A DNA stretch of 39,261 nt, taken from assembly GCA_018970485.1 (NCBI GenBank), contig JAGWWH010000015.1, positions 1-39,261 on the forward strand, given 5' to 3'. The notes below the pieces were generated by a model. It searched no databases and was not told where the DNA came from. It worked only from the letters and a program-made list of their open reading frames with translations. Position numbers and translations under genes: made by a program. Of the stretch, positions 8,303 to 17,803 are shown in pieces; position 1 is the stretch's first letter, and every line of letters starts with the position of its first letter. Origin of the DNA: Pseudomonadota bacterium (lineage in GTDB: Bacteria; Pseudomonadota; Alphaproteobacteria; Rickettsiales; UBA1997).

Positions 8303-9231
8303 AATTCTGTGAAATATTTGATGGTTTTTTTAAGTCCGGCTTCGAGATCAATTTTTGGAGAAAAATTAATTAATCTCTCAGCTTTTTTGATCACAGGTTT
8401 GCGCTGCATTGGATCATTCTGCGGCAAGTCTTTGAAGATAATTTTCGATTTTGAATTGGTGAGTTCGATAATTTTTTTGGCCAATTCTAGAATCGTAAAT
8501 TCATCAGGATTGCCGAGATTAATCGGTCCAAATTCTTTCGAATCGAGATTCATAAAATTGATTACGCCTTCGATCAAATCATCGACGTAGCAAAATGATC
8601 TCGTCTGTTTTCCATCGCCGTAAATCGAGATGTCTTCGCCCTTTAAGGCCTGCACAATAAAATTAGAAACAACCCTTCCATCCTTGATAGCCATGCGCGG
8701 GCCGTAGGTGTTGAAGATGCGAATTATTTTTATCTCAACTCCATATTGCTGACGATAATCGTGAAAAAGAGTTTCGGCGACGCGCTTACCTTCATCATAA
8801 CAAGAGCGCGTGCCCATCGTGTTCACATTGCCGAAATATTCTTCATTTTGCGGATGAACTAGAGGGTCGCCATAAATCTCAGAAGTTGAAGCCTGAATAA
8901 TTTTCGCCTTCACGTTGCGCGCCAATTCAAGCATGTTGATCGCACCCATCACGCAAGTTTTTATCGTGTGAACTGGATTGTGTTGATAGTGAATTGGTGA
9001 GGCTGGGCAGGCGAAATTATAGATCTCGTCGATCTCCAAATGGATTGGTTGCGTGACGTCGTGACGAATCGCTTCAAAGCGCGGATTGGCGAGAAGATGT
9101 TCAATATTTTTTTTGTGACCGGAGAAATAATTGTCGAGCGAGATCACCTCATTGTTCTTTTCTGCCAAAAGTTTCTCACATAAAAACGAGCCAAGAAATC
9201 CCGCTCCACCTGTGACTAAAATTCTTTTCAT
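8299..9231 (-). CDS. UDP-glucuronate decarboxylase (UDP-xylose synthase), extended SDR
   Basis: Predicted to convert UDP-glucuronate to UDP-xylose using bound NAD. The 310-residue protein has the Rossmann motif GGAGFLG (residues 8-14), STSEIYGDP (115-123), the catalytic pair in CYDEGKR (Tyr145, Lys149), and IFNTYGPRM, all characteristic of the UXS branch of nucleotide-sugar SDRs. The ATG at 9229-9231 is preferred; the frame extends to 9381, but that leader is unrelated and overlaps the divergent glycosyltransferase. ctaG follows with a 4-nt overlap. The divergent glycan genes suggest the sugar is used in a surface polymer. A related dehydratase specificity cannot be excluded by eye. Confidence 0.88.
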   Translation of the reverse strand: MKRILVTGGAGFLGSFLCEKLLAEKNNEVISLDNYFSGHKKNIEHLLANPRFEAIRHDVTQPIHLEIDEIYNFACPASPIHYQHNPVHTIKTCVMGAINMLELARNVKAKIIQASTSEIYGDPLVHPQNEEYFGNVNTMGTRSCYDEGKRVAETLFHDYRQQYGVEIKIIRIFNTYGPRMAIKDGRVVSNFIVQALKGEDISIYGDGKQTRSFCYVDDLIEGVINFMNLDSKEFGPINLGNPDEFTILELAKKIIELTNSKSKIIFKDLPQNDPMQRKPVIKKAERLINFSPKIDLEAGLKKTIKYFTEL

Positions 9232-9291
9232 TTTTTTTGTGATTGATGAGTTTTGTAAAAAAATTAACGACCCAACCGATAAATCGTAACC
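9232..9291. promoter_or_regulatory. Divergent intergenic region between decarboxylase and glycan cassette
   Basis: Only 60 nt separate the divergent start codons, so the promoters of both units must lie here or overlap. The sequence is T- and A-rich, with no -35/-10 pair I would defend. Confidence 0.3.
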
Positions 9292-9987
9292 ATGCTTCTC
9301 TCCGTAATAATTCCCTGCTACAACGAAAAAAACACAATCAATGCGATTATTGATGCGGTGAATAATTCGCCCTATCCGCACAAAGAAATTATCGTCATCG
9401 ATGATTGTTCAACTGACGGTACGCGTGAGAAATTAAAAAATGAAATCGCGCCGTTAGTAGCGAAAATTATTTATCACGAAGTCAATCAAGGAAAGGGTGC
9501 GGCGCTTAGAAGTGGAATCGCTGCGGCGAGTGGAGATATCGTTATTATTCAAGATGCTGATTTGGAATATGATCCAAATGAATATCCAAAATTACTGGCG
9601 CCGATTTTAGAAAATAAAGCCGATGTGGTTTTCGGTTCTCGCTTCATCAGCGGCGATGCGCGTCGAGTTTTGTACTATTGGCATCGTCTTGGAAATGGCT
9701 TTCTGACAATGCTTTCAAACATCTTTACCAATCTCAATTTAACCGACATGGAAACCTGTTACAAAGTTTTCCGTCGTGAGATTATTCAACAAATTCGCAT
9801 CGAAGAAAATCGTTTTGGTTTTGAGCCAGAAATCACCGCAAAAATTGCGAGATTGAATTGTCGAATTTACGAAATCGGCATCAGCTACTACGGCCGTACT
9901 TACGCCGAAGGCAAGAAAATCACTTGGAAAGACGGGGTTAGGGCGATCGTCTGCATTTTGAAATACAACTTATTTCGAGGTAAATAG
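9292..9987 (+). CDS. Glycosyltransferase family 2 (DPM1/DPG-synthase-like)
   Basis: A 231-residue GT-A fold enzyme, predicted to transfer a sugar from a nucleotide donor to a polyprenyl phosphate carrier on the cytoplasmic face. Visible motifs are SVIIPCYNE (residues 4-12), DDCSTDGT (37-44), [11 protein letters not shown] (65-75) and the metal-binding DAD (88-90). [11 protein letters not shown] and [11 protein letters not shown] are typical of the polyprenyl-phosphate mannose/glucose synthase subgroup. It has no C-terminal membrane helices. It opens the plus-strand glycan cassette; its stop overlaps the GTG start of the methyltransferase by 1 nt. The product probably feeds the GT-C-like membrane proteins downstream. 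Confidence 0.9.
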   Translation: MLLSVIIPCYNEKNTINAIIDAVNNSPYPHKEIIVIDDCSTDGTREKLKNEIAPLVAKIIYHEVNQGKGAALRSGIAAASGDIVIIQDADLEYDPNEYPKLLAPILENKADVVFGSRFISGDARRVLYYWHRLGNGFLTMLSNIFTNLNLTDMETCYKVFRREIIQQIRIEENRFGFEPEITAKIARLNCRIYEIGISYYGRTYAEGKKITWKDGVRAIVCILKYNLFRGK

Positions 9988-10669
9988 TGAGTGATTACGG
10001 TGGAATAAAAGAGCTTCTGCTAATCGAAAAATATCTAAAAAATTACAATCGCGATTTGGTTTCAAAGCTCGCGGAATTTCTGAAAAATAAAGAGGTGCTG
10101 GAGTTCGGTGTGGGCATTGGAACTTTGGCAGAAATATGGAAATTGCAAAATGGAATATCTCCGGAATGTTTGGAGATTGATCGCAGTTTATGTGACTTAG
10201 TTATCCAGCGTGGATTCAAGTGTTACACAAGTCTTGATGAGGTCGCAAGAAATATGATGGAATCTACAGCTCAAACGTTCTGGAGCACATTGAAGATGAC
10301 ATCGAAATGCTCAGAAAATTACATTCTTTGCTGAAGAAAAATGCAGTAATCGCGATCTATGTTCCGGCATTTATGTGTTTATATTCCGGCTTGGATATTG
10401 CTGTCGGACATCATCGCAGATATGAAAAAGCAGAGCTAATAAAAAAATTAGAACAGGCGAATTTCAGAATTATCAAATGCCATTTTTTTGACAGTCTCGG
10501 ATTTTTTGCTTCGCTGTTTTTGCCAAAATTTGGTTACAAAAATAATCCAAAAAATTTCCATTTTTACGATCGATGTATTTATCCTCTCAGCTCAATGCTT
10601 GATAAGCTCGGAGCGAAATATTTCTTTGGTAAAAATCTGCTAGTTATTGCACAAAAATTGGATCAATGA
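9987..10669 (+). pseudogene. Class I SAM-dependent methyltransferase, split by a single-base frameshift
   Basis: The N-terminal part (9987 to about 10250, GTG start) has SAM motif I as VLEFGVGIGT (residues 37-46). The C-terminal part continues in another frame with YDGIYSSNVLEHIEDD, then AIYVPAFMCLYSGLD and VGHHRRYEKAEL, all in the order expected for one methyltransferase of about 227 residues. The frames join perfectly if one A is restored to the A run at 10250-10252. The defect is thus a 1-nt homopolymer deletion: a real inactivating mutation or a sequencing/assembly error. Such methyltransferases are often next to DPM1-like GT2 genes. The 4-nt ATGA overlap with the next gene shows the operon was built around an intact gene. 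Confidence 0.82.
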
Positions 10670-12117
10670 AGATCAAAACTAATCTAATATTAATCACAAT
10701 TTTGTGCCTCTACGCAATTTTTCTTGCCGTAAAAGTTGGTGCTTATGCTGCGGGATCAGATTCATCCGGATATCTCAACGCTGCAAAATTAATCGCCTCG
10801 GGAAAGTTGCACGAAAAACAGCGCTTTATTGAGGGAATCGCTGAGTCAGAAATTTCGCAAAATGCTTACCTACCTCTCGGATTTGTGGCTTCGTCGCGTG
10901 AAGAAATAGTTCCGACATATCCGTTGGGATTGCCAATTTTAATTGCGCTAACCTCGTTTCTCGTTGGTTTTTCTGCCGCTCCGCATGTGGTGATTTGTCT
11001 TCATTCTCTCGCATCTTTGATTCTGATTTATCGGCTCGCTCGCATCTTAAATTTAGAAAAATTTTGGTCAGCGCTCGCAGCTATTTTGCTCGCGATAAAT
11101 CCGTTATTTTTCAATTACTCGTTGCAGTTGATGAGCGATATGCCGTCACTTTTTTGGTGTGGATTGGCGGTGTTTTCTTCTTTAAAATCTAAAGAAAAAG
11201 CTAGTTGGGCAATAGTTGCTGGAGCCTCTGTGGGTATGGCTGTAATGATTAGACCAGTAAATATTTTAATCGCATTTCCGCTGCTGATTATTTTTGGTAA
11301 GAATTGGCGTAACTTAATTTATTGCGGTTTCGGTGGACTTCCTTTTGCCGCCGCTCTTTTGATTTTGAATCGCAATCTTTACGGACATTTTTTTACCACC
11401 GGATACGGAGATCTAAGTGAGCTATTTGGGACGCAATTTTTTCTCGCATCGATCGTTGCTTACGAAAAATATTTGTTACTTGAATTGACGCCGCTTGTGG
11501 TTCTCGCAATTGGAATATTTATGCCAAGTTTGTGGCGACAAAACCCAAGAAGATCGATCATTCTTACGGCATGGATTGCGCCATTTTTTATTTTCTATTC
11601 CTTCTATTGCTACACTAGCTGCTGTTGGTGGTACATGCGTTTCTTACTGCCAATTTTTCCAGCAATAATTTTGGCGATGGTTTTGACCTTGCGAGATATT
11701 TACGAGTCATTTCCAAAATTTCGCAGAACGATAATCATAACTTTTTTGAGCCTAACATTTTCGTGGCAGGCGAGTTTTTCTGCGGTATTTCCAGTCATCA
11801 CAAACGAGAGTTCGGAATATTTTTTGGCGAGTAATTGGGTAAAAAATAATTTAGAAAAAGACTCAATTCTTATTGCGATGCAAACTAGTGGAGCGCTGCT
11901 TCAATACACAGAATTTCCAATTATTCGTTACGATTCAGTGACTCGAAGCGAGTTAGAAAAAATCAGCGAAGTTGCTAAAAAAAATCAGCGACCGATTTAC
12001 GCGATGCTATTTTCTTTTGAGCTTGATGACGTGATGAAAACAAAATTTCCAGGCAAGTGGGAGAAGGTAAAAGAGACGAAACTAATAACGACTTGGAGAC
12101 GCATTAATGAAAAATAA
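10666..12117 (+). CDS. Multi-pass GT-C-like glycosyltransferase (GT39/ArnT-like)
   Basis: A 483-residue integral membrane protein with about ten to eleven hydrophobic helices. The first helix is followed by a periplasmic loop carrying AAGSDSSGYLNAAKLI, which fits the acidic D-containing loop 1 motif of GT-C enzymes. The pattern IYRLARILNL, LLAINPLFFNYSLQLMSDMP and GMAVMIRP is typical of the PMT/ArnT/DUF2029-like group. Such proteins transfer a sugar from a polyprenyl-phosphate donor to a periplasmic acceptor. It overlaps the methyltransferase by 4 nt and the next membrane protein by 11 nt. Donor and acceptor are unknown; the GT2 at 9292 could make the donor. Confidence 0.78.
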   Translation: MKIKTNLILITILCLYAIFLAVKVGAYAAGSDSSGYLNAAKLIASGKLHEKQRFIEGIAESEISQNAYLPLGFVASSREEIVPTYPLGLPILIALTSFLVGFSAAPHVVICLHSLASLILIYRLARILNLEKFWSALAAILLAINPLFFNYSLQLMSDMPSLFWCGLAVFSSLKSKEKASWAIVAGASVGMAVMIRPVNILIAFPLLIIFGKNWRNLIYCGFGGLPFAAALLILNRNLYGHFFTTGYGDLSELFGTQFFLASIVAYEKYLLLELTPLVVLAIGIFMPSLWRQNPRRSIILTAWIAPFFIFYSFYCYTSCCWWYMRFLLPIFPAIILAMVLTLRDIYESFPKFRRTIIITFLSLTFSWQASFSAVFPVITNESSEYFLASNWVKNNLEKDSILIAMQTSGALLQYTEFPIIRYDSVTRSELEKISEVAKKNQRPIYAMLFSFELDDVMKTKFPGKWEKVKETKLITTWRRINEK

Positions 12118-13696
12118 TTTCGGGGCGATCGCAATATTTTTAATCGGAATCATCGGAGTAGTTTTTGCTTATCTGGTCAATGATGGCCTGCCTGGAGATC
12201 TTAACGACGCTCGTTTCAACATGTATGTTCTCGAGCATTTTTATCTTTCTCTTACCGGCCAAACCGGCGGCTTTCTTGATGCGTCGTTTTTTTATCCTTT
12301 GAGCAAAGTTATTTTATTTTCCGACAATCATTGGGGAACTGGGCTGATTTATTCTTACTTCAGATTCTTTGACGCAGAGCCAATCGAGGCATTTTCCTTT
12401 TGGTTTTTGGTCGGATTTATTCTGAATTATTGGTCAGCTTTTTACGTTTTACGCAAGTTGGAATTGTCCCAATTAGCAGCGGCAATGGGTGCATTTTTAT
12501 TCACATTTGCTTTGCCAGTGATTGCACAAGATGGGCACTGTCAACTTATCTACCGCCCCTTTGTTCCCTTGGCTTTTCTGGCTTTTCATTATTACACAAA
12601 ATCTAAAAATTTTTATCATCTCGCCGTCGTAGCTTTAATGGTTTCTTTGCAGTTTTTGATTTCGGTTTACAGCGGAATGTTTTTGGTTTTTTTCTTGATC
12701 GCTCTTGCTGTTGTCGAGCTGTTTTTGGTGTCACCAAATAAAATGAAAAATCTTCTTCCTAGGGAATTTTCTTGGACTAGGTCAATACCAATCTTAATCA
12801 CTGCCGGCTTACTCCTACTACTCTTCGCCATTCCTTATTTTCAGGTAAAAAATCTTTACCATCTTGGCAGATCTTTTTTTGAGATCAGTTTGATGTTGCC
12901 GCGAATTCAGAGTTATTTTTTGGCTGATCGTTCAAATTTATGGTTCGCAGATTCTGCGATTTTCTCGCAATTACCGGCGCGCTGGGAACATCAAATGTTT
13001 ATCGGAATCGGCGCATTTTTAGCGCTGCTGTTTCTTTATTTGCGCAAAGGTCTGATCGAGAAAAAATCTCTCGCGCAAAAATATGGATACGCGTTGCTTT
13101 TAATGATTTTTGCAACTTTATCGGTGAATGGATTCACTCTTTACATACTGCCTCTACTCACGATTCCCGGCGTTTCATCTCTTCGTTCAGTGTCGCGCGA
13201 AATCTTAGTGATGTTGTTTCCGATTAGTTATCTCGTTGCTTTTTCGATCGATAAAATTCGTCAGACAAATTTCGTTAATTTATCTTCTGCGGCCATCACC
13301 TCGATCATCTGCTTCTTAATTATCATTGATCCAATTTTTGCCGATAAATCAATTTCGCCGATTAAGGAATGGAGGGAGAGAATCGAAAATCTGCGAACAA
13401 AAATTAATCAACCAATCGATCAATCCTCAATTCTTGTTGTTTTGGCTAGTAAGGTGACGGATGAAATTGATGCGATGCTGCTCGCGCAGAAGTTGAATAT
13501 TAAGACGATTAATGGCTACTCAGGAAATTTTCCAAGGCCTGGTTGGTACTTGATTGACACCTGTGACAAAGCCAAGGCGCGTCTTGAAGACGTCGAGGGA
13601 ATAATGCAGAAAACCAAGCAAGAATTCGCATTAGATCGTAGCAAAATTGTCGCGGTTGGATTCTCCAAGAAATGCGATTTTACAACTTCTCGCTAA
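12107..13696 (+). CDS. Large multi-pass membrane protein, probable GT-C-like transferase
   Basis: A 529-residue protein with about eleven to twelve hydrophobic segments and a hydrophilic C-terminal domain (about 420-529). The first periplasmic loop has [16 protein letters not shown], resembling the acidic loop of GT-C glycosyltransferases, and [12 protein letters not shown] recurs in bacterial membrane proteins of this class. I cannot name a precise family. It is the last gene of the plus-strand glycan cassette, overlapping its predecessor by 11 nt. Its 3' end runs 17 nt into the convergent thrS gene, so there is no room for a separate terminator. Confidence 0.7.
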   Translation: MKNNFGAIAIFLIGIIGVVFAYLVNDGLPGDLNDARFNMYVLEHFYLSLTGQTGGFLDASFFYPLSKVILFSDNHWGTGLIYSYFRFFDAEPIEAFSFWFLVGFILNYWSAFYVLRKLELSQLAAAMGAFLFTFALPVIAQDGHCQLIYRPFVPLAFLAFHYYTKSKNFYHLAVVALMVSLQFLISVYSGMFLVFFLIALAVVELFLVSPNKMKNLLPREFSWTRSIPILITAGLLLLLFAIPYFQVKNLYHLGRSFFEISLMLPRIQSYFLADRSNLWFADSAIFSQLPARWEHQMFIGIGAFLALLFLYLRKGLIEKKSLAQKYGYALLLMIFATLSVNGFTLYILPLLTIPGVSSLRSVSREILVMLFPISYLVAFSIDKIRQTNFVNLSSAAITSIICFLIIIDPIFADKSISPIKEWRERIENLRTKINQPIDQSSILVVLASKVTDEIDAMLLAQKLNIKTINGYSGNFPRPGWYLIDTCDKAKARLEDVEGIMQKTKQEFALDRSKIVAVGFSKKCDFTTSR

Positions 13697-15599
13697 TCTG
13701 TTTTTGGGCCACCCTGATAAACTCATCCACAGACATCACCTTCTGATTTTCTTCGCCCAATTTTCTCACCGAAACTGTTCCGCTTTCTGCTTCTTTTTTA
13801 CCAACTGCCAAAATGTAGGGAGTTTTTTTCAAAGAATGTTCGCGGATTTTGTAATTGATTTTTTGAGCATCGCAATCCGCGTCAGCTCTGAATCCGTGCG
13901 ATTTTAACTTTTCCAAAACTTCAAGCGCGTAAGCGTCAGAATCATTAGTGATTGTGGCGAGAGTCATTTGAGTTGGGGCGAGCCAAAGCGGAAATTTTCC
14001 GGCGTGATTTTCGATCAAAATTCCGATGAATCTTTCAAAACTTCCGAGAATTGCGCGATGCAACATGACCGGATGATGCTTAGAGCCATCTGATGCGATG
14101 TAATGAGCGTCTAATCTTTTTGGTAAAATAAAATCGACTTGCAGAGTTCCGCATTGCCATTCACGACCAATCGCATCGATTAAAGTGAATTCAAGTTTAG
14201 GCCCGTAAAATGCGCCTTCGCCGGGATTCATTTCGCAATCCAAGTTCGCAACTTTCACTGCTTGCGCTAAAGCATTTTCGGCGCGATCCCAAGTCTCGTC
14301 TGATCCCGCACGTTTTTCTGGGCGAGTTGAAAATTTTACCTTCACGTGATCGAAGCCGAAATCTCGGTAAACTTCTTTGAGCAATTTGCAGAAATTTACG
14401 GTCTCTTCATTGATCTGATCTTCTTCACAAAAAATATGTGCATCGTCTTGTGTAAAGGCACGAACGCGCATGATGCCGTGAAGAGATCCGGAAGTTTCAT
14501 TGCGGTGACAAGAGCCAAATTCTGCCATTCTAAGTGGAAGTTGGCGGTAAGATTTTAGCGACTGATTAAAAATCTGCACGTGGCACGGACAGTTCATCGG
14601 CTTGATCGCAAGCGTTCTCTCTTCGCTTTCTGAAACAAACATGTGCTCACGGAATTTTTCCCAGTGACCCGATTTCTCCCACAAAATTTTATCGACCATT
14701 TGCGGAGTTTTGACTTCAACGTAATTATTTTTTTCGAGTTTTTGGCGAATGTAATTTTCGATTTCGCGATAAATCACCCAACCATTTGGATGCCAAAATA
14801 CTGAGCCGACAGCCTCTTCCTGAACGTGAAATAAATCCATCGCTCTGCCAATTTTTCGGTGATCGCGCTTCTCTGCTTCTTCGAGCATGTGCAGATGATT
14901 CTTGAGCGACTCCTCACTTTCCCACGCAGTTCCGTAGATGCGTTGCAACATTTCATTTTTCGCATCACCGCGCCAGTAAGCGCCGGCGAGTTTCATCAAT
15001 TTAAAATGTTTGATGTGTGAAGTTGAAGGTGCATGCGGGCCGCGGCAGAGGTCGATGAAATTACCTTGGCGGTAGAGCGAAATATCTTCGTTGGCGGGAA
15101 TCGAAGCGATGATTTCAGCTTTGTATTTTTCACCGATTGAATCGAAAAATTTCACCGCATCGTCGCGTTTCCAAACTTCGCGGATCAGCTGCTCGTCTCG
15201 CTTCACGATCTCACGCATTTTTGCTTCGATCTTTTCTAAATCTTCCAAAAGGAAATGTTCTTTGCGGGCGAAGTCGTAAAAAAAACCATTTTCAATCGCT
15301 GGTCCGATGGTGACTTGAGCGTCGGGGAATAGCTCTTTTACCGCTTGTGCCATGATGTGAGCAGCATCGTGACGAATAATTTCTAAAGCATCCACACCAG
15401 ATTTTGGCGTAATAATTTCGATTTGAGCATCTGATTCAATCTCGCGCGAAAGATCGCGCAACTCCCCATTTACCTTGATTGCCAGCGCAACCTTTCCAAG
15501 TGAAATGGAAATTGATTTAGCGATTTCTGCGCCAGAAATTCCGCGTGAAAATTCGCGCGCAGCACCATCTGGAAAAGTGATTTTTATTTGATCTGACAT
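13680..15599 (-). CDS. thrS: Threonine--tRNA ligase
   Basis: Charges tRNA-Thr with threonine. The 639 residues show the full architecture: an N-terminal TGS domain (1-60), the editing/SAD domain with [11 protein letters not shown] and LCRGPHAPS, the class II catalytic core with [11 protein letters not shown] (zinc Cys), motif 2 [18 protein letters not shown] and the motif 3 region, and a C-terminal anticodon-binding domain. Length and order are normal. The ATG at 15597-15599 ([12 protein letters not shown]) gives the expected start. The gene is monocistronic here, between the glycan cassette and tRNA-Ala. I see no T-box-like leader in the 93 nt before the tRNA. Confidence 0.97.
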   Translation of the reverse strand: MSDQIKITFPDGAAREFSRGISGAEIAKSISISLGKVALAIKVNGELRDLSREIESDAQIEIITPKSGVDALEIIRHDAAHIMAQAVKELFPDAQVTIGPAIENGFFYDFARKEHFLLEDLEKIEAKMREIVKRDEQLIREVWKRDDAVKFFDSIGEKYKAEIIASIPANEDISLYRQGNFIDLCRGPHAPSTSHIKHFKLMKLAGAYWRGDAKNEMLQRIYGTAWESEESLKNHLHMLEEAEKRDHRKIGRAMDLFHVQEEAVGSVFWHPNGWVIYREIENYIRQKLEKNNYVEVKTPQMVDKILWEKSGHWEKFREHMFVSESEERTLAIKPMNCPCHVQIFNQSLKSYRQLPLRMAEFGSCHRNETSGSLHGIMRVRAFTQDDAHIFCEEDQINEETVNFCKLLKEVYRDFGFDHVKVKFSTRPEKRAGSDETWDRAENALAQAVKVANLDCEMNPGEGAFYGPKLEFTLIDAIGREWQCGTLQVDFILPKRLDAHYIASDGSKHHPVMLHRAILGSFERFIGILIENHAGKFPLWLAPTQMTLATITNDSDAYALEVLEKLKSHGFRADADCDAQKINYKIREHSLKKTPYILAVGKKEAESGTVSVRKLGEENQKVMSVDEFIRVAQKQISEKL

Positions 15600-15692
15600 T
15601 GAAAGTTAGAATTTGATTCGCTCTATTGCGCGCCGCAAAATCAACTACACGTCGAAGTTTTCAATCACTCAGATATTTCAGAAGTTTTATGT

Positions 15693-15768
15693 GGGGCTAT
15701 AGCGCAGTTGGTAGCGCGCTTGCATGGCATGCAAGAGGTCTCGAGTTCGAATCTCGATAGCTCCACCA
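15693..15768 (+). tRNA. tRNA-Ala (anticodon GGC)
   Basis: A 76-nt cloverleaf with encoded CCA. The acceptor stem is GGGGCTA/TAGCTCC with one G-U pair. The anticodon stem CTTGC/GCAAG closes the loop ATGGCAT, giving anticodon GGC. The T-loop is TTCGAAT between CTCGA... stems. The identity is alanine. Confidence 0.95.
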
Positions 15769-15934
15769 CGCTTCTCTCTTACGAGCTAAGCGTTACTGCG
15801 CAGCCTTCAGGCGAAGCACGCGGGCTGTTCCAACAAACTCATACTAATTTCTTATCACCCTAAGAAATGCATTACACCTCACTGCTGTCCGGTTAAGAAT
15901 TTTTTAATCTCCTTAAGAGAAACTTGTAGTCATG

Positions 15935-16330
15935 CTAATCGCTCAGCAAAAATTGAATCAGCAAGATTAGAGCTAGAGATCCAAGGCAGAAAAAGGTGCA
16001 AAACATTCCGCTTTGTCGGTAAAGAAAATTTTTATTTTTGGTCTCGGACTCGACTATTCCGTAGGCGTGAAGCGTGCGACCAATCACAAATAGAGAGCCG
16101 AAAAGATTAAGATAAACTCCCTCCAGCCCTTGTAATTCGGTGATTAAAAGCGTGAGTAAAAAGATTGGAGTATATTCAACAAAGTTGCCGTGCGCTCGAA
16201 TTCTACGCTTTAATTTATCGTCATTGCCGTCATTGAGAGAAGCGCCAGCAGATCTTCTCGCGCCTATGACCTTAGCCGATAGCACGATTAAAATTATTAC
16301 CAAAATTGCTGCGTAGAGAGATGTTGTCAT
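15935..16330 (-). CDS. MAPEG family membrane protein
   Basis: A 131-residue protein with four hydrophobic segments. The family hallmark is RRIRAHGNFVEYTPIFLL (about residues 42-59), followed by GRTLHAYGI (84-92). MAPEG proteins are glutathione-linked or related membrane enzymes handling lipophilic or reactive substrates; most bacterial members have no assigned substrate. It starts 3 nt after the photolyase stop on the same strand, so the two are probably co-transcribed. About 165 nt between this gene and tRNA-Ala hold nothing I can support. Confidence 0.88.
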   Translation of the reverse strand: MTTSLYAAILVIILIVLSAKVIGARRSAGASLNDGNDDKLKRRIRAHGNFVEYTPIFLLTLLITELQGLEGVYLNLFGSLFVIGRTLHAYGIVESETKNKNFLYRQSGMFCTFFCLGSLALILLIQFLLSD

Positions 16331-16333
16331 AAA

Positions 16334-17665
16334 TTATTTTTTGATTGCTGAGGATTTTTCTAATCCTCTTTTGAAGGCCTCCAAGCACCTAATCCGCGCG
16401 AGTTTGTGATCAACTAACGGCTCGGGATATTTGTTGGTTCCAAATTCTGGCACCCATTTTTTGATGTATTTTTTTTCGGGATCGAATTTTTCGGTTTGGC
16501 TTTCGGGATTGAAAATTCGGAAATAAGGAGCGCCGTCGCAGCCGCTGCCAACCACCCATTGCCAACCTCCAACGTTGCTTGCCAGATCGTAATCAAGAAG
16601 TTTTTCAGCGAAATATTTTTCGCCCCAGCGCCAATCGATTAAAAGATGTTTACACAAAAAACTGGCAACAATCATTCGTACGCGATTGTGCATGAAGCCA
16701 GTTGTGTTCAGCTCTCGCATGCCAGCGTCAACAATTGGGTAGCCGGTTTTTCCTTCACACCATTTTTGAAAATCTTCCAAATTATTATTCCAAGAAATCT
16801 GGTCGTAGCTTGGTTTGAAAGAGTTGGTGGCAGAGTGCGGAAAGTGGTAAAGAATCATTTGGTAGAAGTCGCGCCAGATCAATTCATTGAGCCATTTTTC
16901 GTTTTGAATAATGGCGACGCGACAAATTTGACGAATGCTGATTGTGCCAAATCTCAAATGCAGACTCAGGCGGCTAGTGCCTTGAACAGCAGGAAAATCG
17001 CGGTTTGCGGTGTAGTTGGAAATTGTTTTTAAGTCGATTTTTCGCTCAGGAAAAAAAGCAAAATCAAAATCTTCAAAACCAATTTCAGAAATTTTTGGCG
17101 CAGAAAAAGGCGCGCAACGCAGAAAATTTTTCTGATAATTTTCGCTCGGGTAAGACTGCAAATAAAATTCATTTGCGACTTTTTTCCACTTATTGGCGTA
17201 GGGCGTAAAAACGGTGTAGGGTTTTTTGTCGTCTTTTAAAATTTCATCTTTTTCAAAAATGACTTGGTCTTTCGCGCCTTTAAAATCAATGCCTCGCGCC
17301 TTTAGAAGATTGTAAATTTCTTTGTCGCGATTTTGCGCGTAAGGTTCGTAATCGCGATTGGTAAAGACGGTTTTTATTTCGTAATCACTCAACAAATTTT
17401 CAAAAATTTCTCGCGGTTTGTCGTAAAAAATTTTTAGAGAAGAGCCGAATTTTTCGAGTTCATTTTTTAGGCGCAGAACCTCTTGGTGAATGAATAAAAC
17501 CCGTGCGTCTTTTTTGTTTTTAAGCTGGTCGAGAATGTCGCGATCAAAAATAAAAATTGGCAAAATTGCCGAGCTGGATTTCAAGGCCATCCAAAGTGCG
17601 GCATTGTCGTAAAGTCTGAGATCGCGACGAAACCAGAAAATTGAAATCGGTTGTTTTAGTGACAA
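16334..17665 (-). CDS. phrB: Deoxyribodipyrimidine photolyase, class I (cryptochrome/photolyase family)
   Basis: Light-driven repair of cyclobutane pyrimidine dimers using FAD and an antenna chromophore. The 443-residue protein has the N-terminal antenna domain start ISIFWFRRDLRLYDN (about residues 7-21) and a C-terminal FAD domain with WRDFYQMILYHFP, GYPIVDAGMRELN, MHNRVRMIVASFL, and YDLASNVGGWQWV, which holds electron-transfer tryptophans, then PYFRIFNP. Length fits class I enzymes. It forms a pair with MAPEG 3 nt downstream. A near-perfect palindrome 32 nt upstream may be an operator. A photolyase implies exposure to light, arguing against a permanently intracellular life. Confidence 0.93.
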   Translation of the reverse strand: MSLKQPISIFWFRRDLRLYDNAALWMALKSSSAILPIFIFDRDILDQLKNKKDARVLFIHQEVLRLKNELEKFGSSLKIFYDKPREIFENLLSDYEIKTVFTNRDYEPYAQNRDKEIYNLLKARGIDFKGAKDQVIFEKDEILKDDKKPYTVFTPYANKWKKVANEFYLQSYPSENYQKNFLRCAPFSAPKISEIGFEDFDFAFFPERKIDLKTISNYTANRDFPAVQGTSRLSLHLRFGTISIRQICRVAIIQNEKWLNELIWRDFYQMILYHFPHSATNSFKPSYDQISWNNNLEDFQKWCEGKTGYPIVDAGMRELNTTGFMHNRVRMIVASFLCKHLLIDWRWGEKYFAEKLLDYDLASNVGGWQWVVGSGCDGAPYFRIFNPESQTEKFDPEKKYIKKWVPEFGTNKYPEPLVDHKLARIRCLEAFKRGLEKSSAIKK

Positions 17666-17696
17666 TTTTTAAGTTTTTTTGAGTGAGAAAATTGAG

Positions 17697-17718
17697 ATTT
17701 TGTCCGTACGGTCAAAAT
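17697..17718. promoter_or_regulatory. Candidate operator palindrome upstream of the photolyase gene
   Basis: The 22-nt stretch has ATTTTG and CAAAAT half-sites around TCCGTACGGT. It is self-complementary apart from one symmetric T-T mismatch pair. It resembles the TTGACCGTACGGTCAA type of site bound by many TetR-family repressors. It lies 32 nt before the phrB start and about 85 nt after the GNAT stop. It lacks a T run, so it is a poor terminator. No TetR gene is in the window. Confidence 0.4.
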
Positions 17719-17803
17719 TCAGAGAAAACCTTGTTTAGCCCTTTATTTTCAAGGTTGCACAGGGTGTGTAAAATTTAGCGAAATTTTGCTAAAATTAAGT
17801 GAG

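Noticed and set aside
10240-10260. Programmed -1 frameshift in the methyltransferase gene
   Set aside because: No classical slippery heptamer is present, and methyltransferases of this type are not known to use frameshifting; a 1-nt A deletion explains the data more simply.
15769-15934. Possible small RNA (SRP or 6S) between tRNA-Ala and the MAPEG gene
   Set aside because: The conserved SRP core sequence is absent on both strands and no long stem is apparent.
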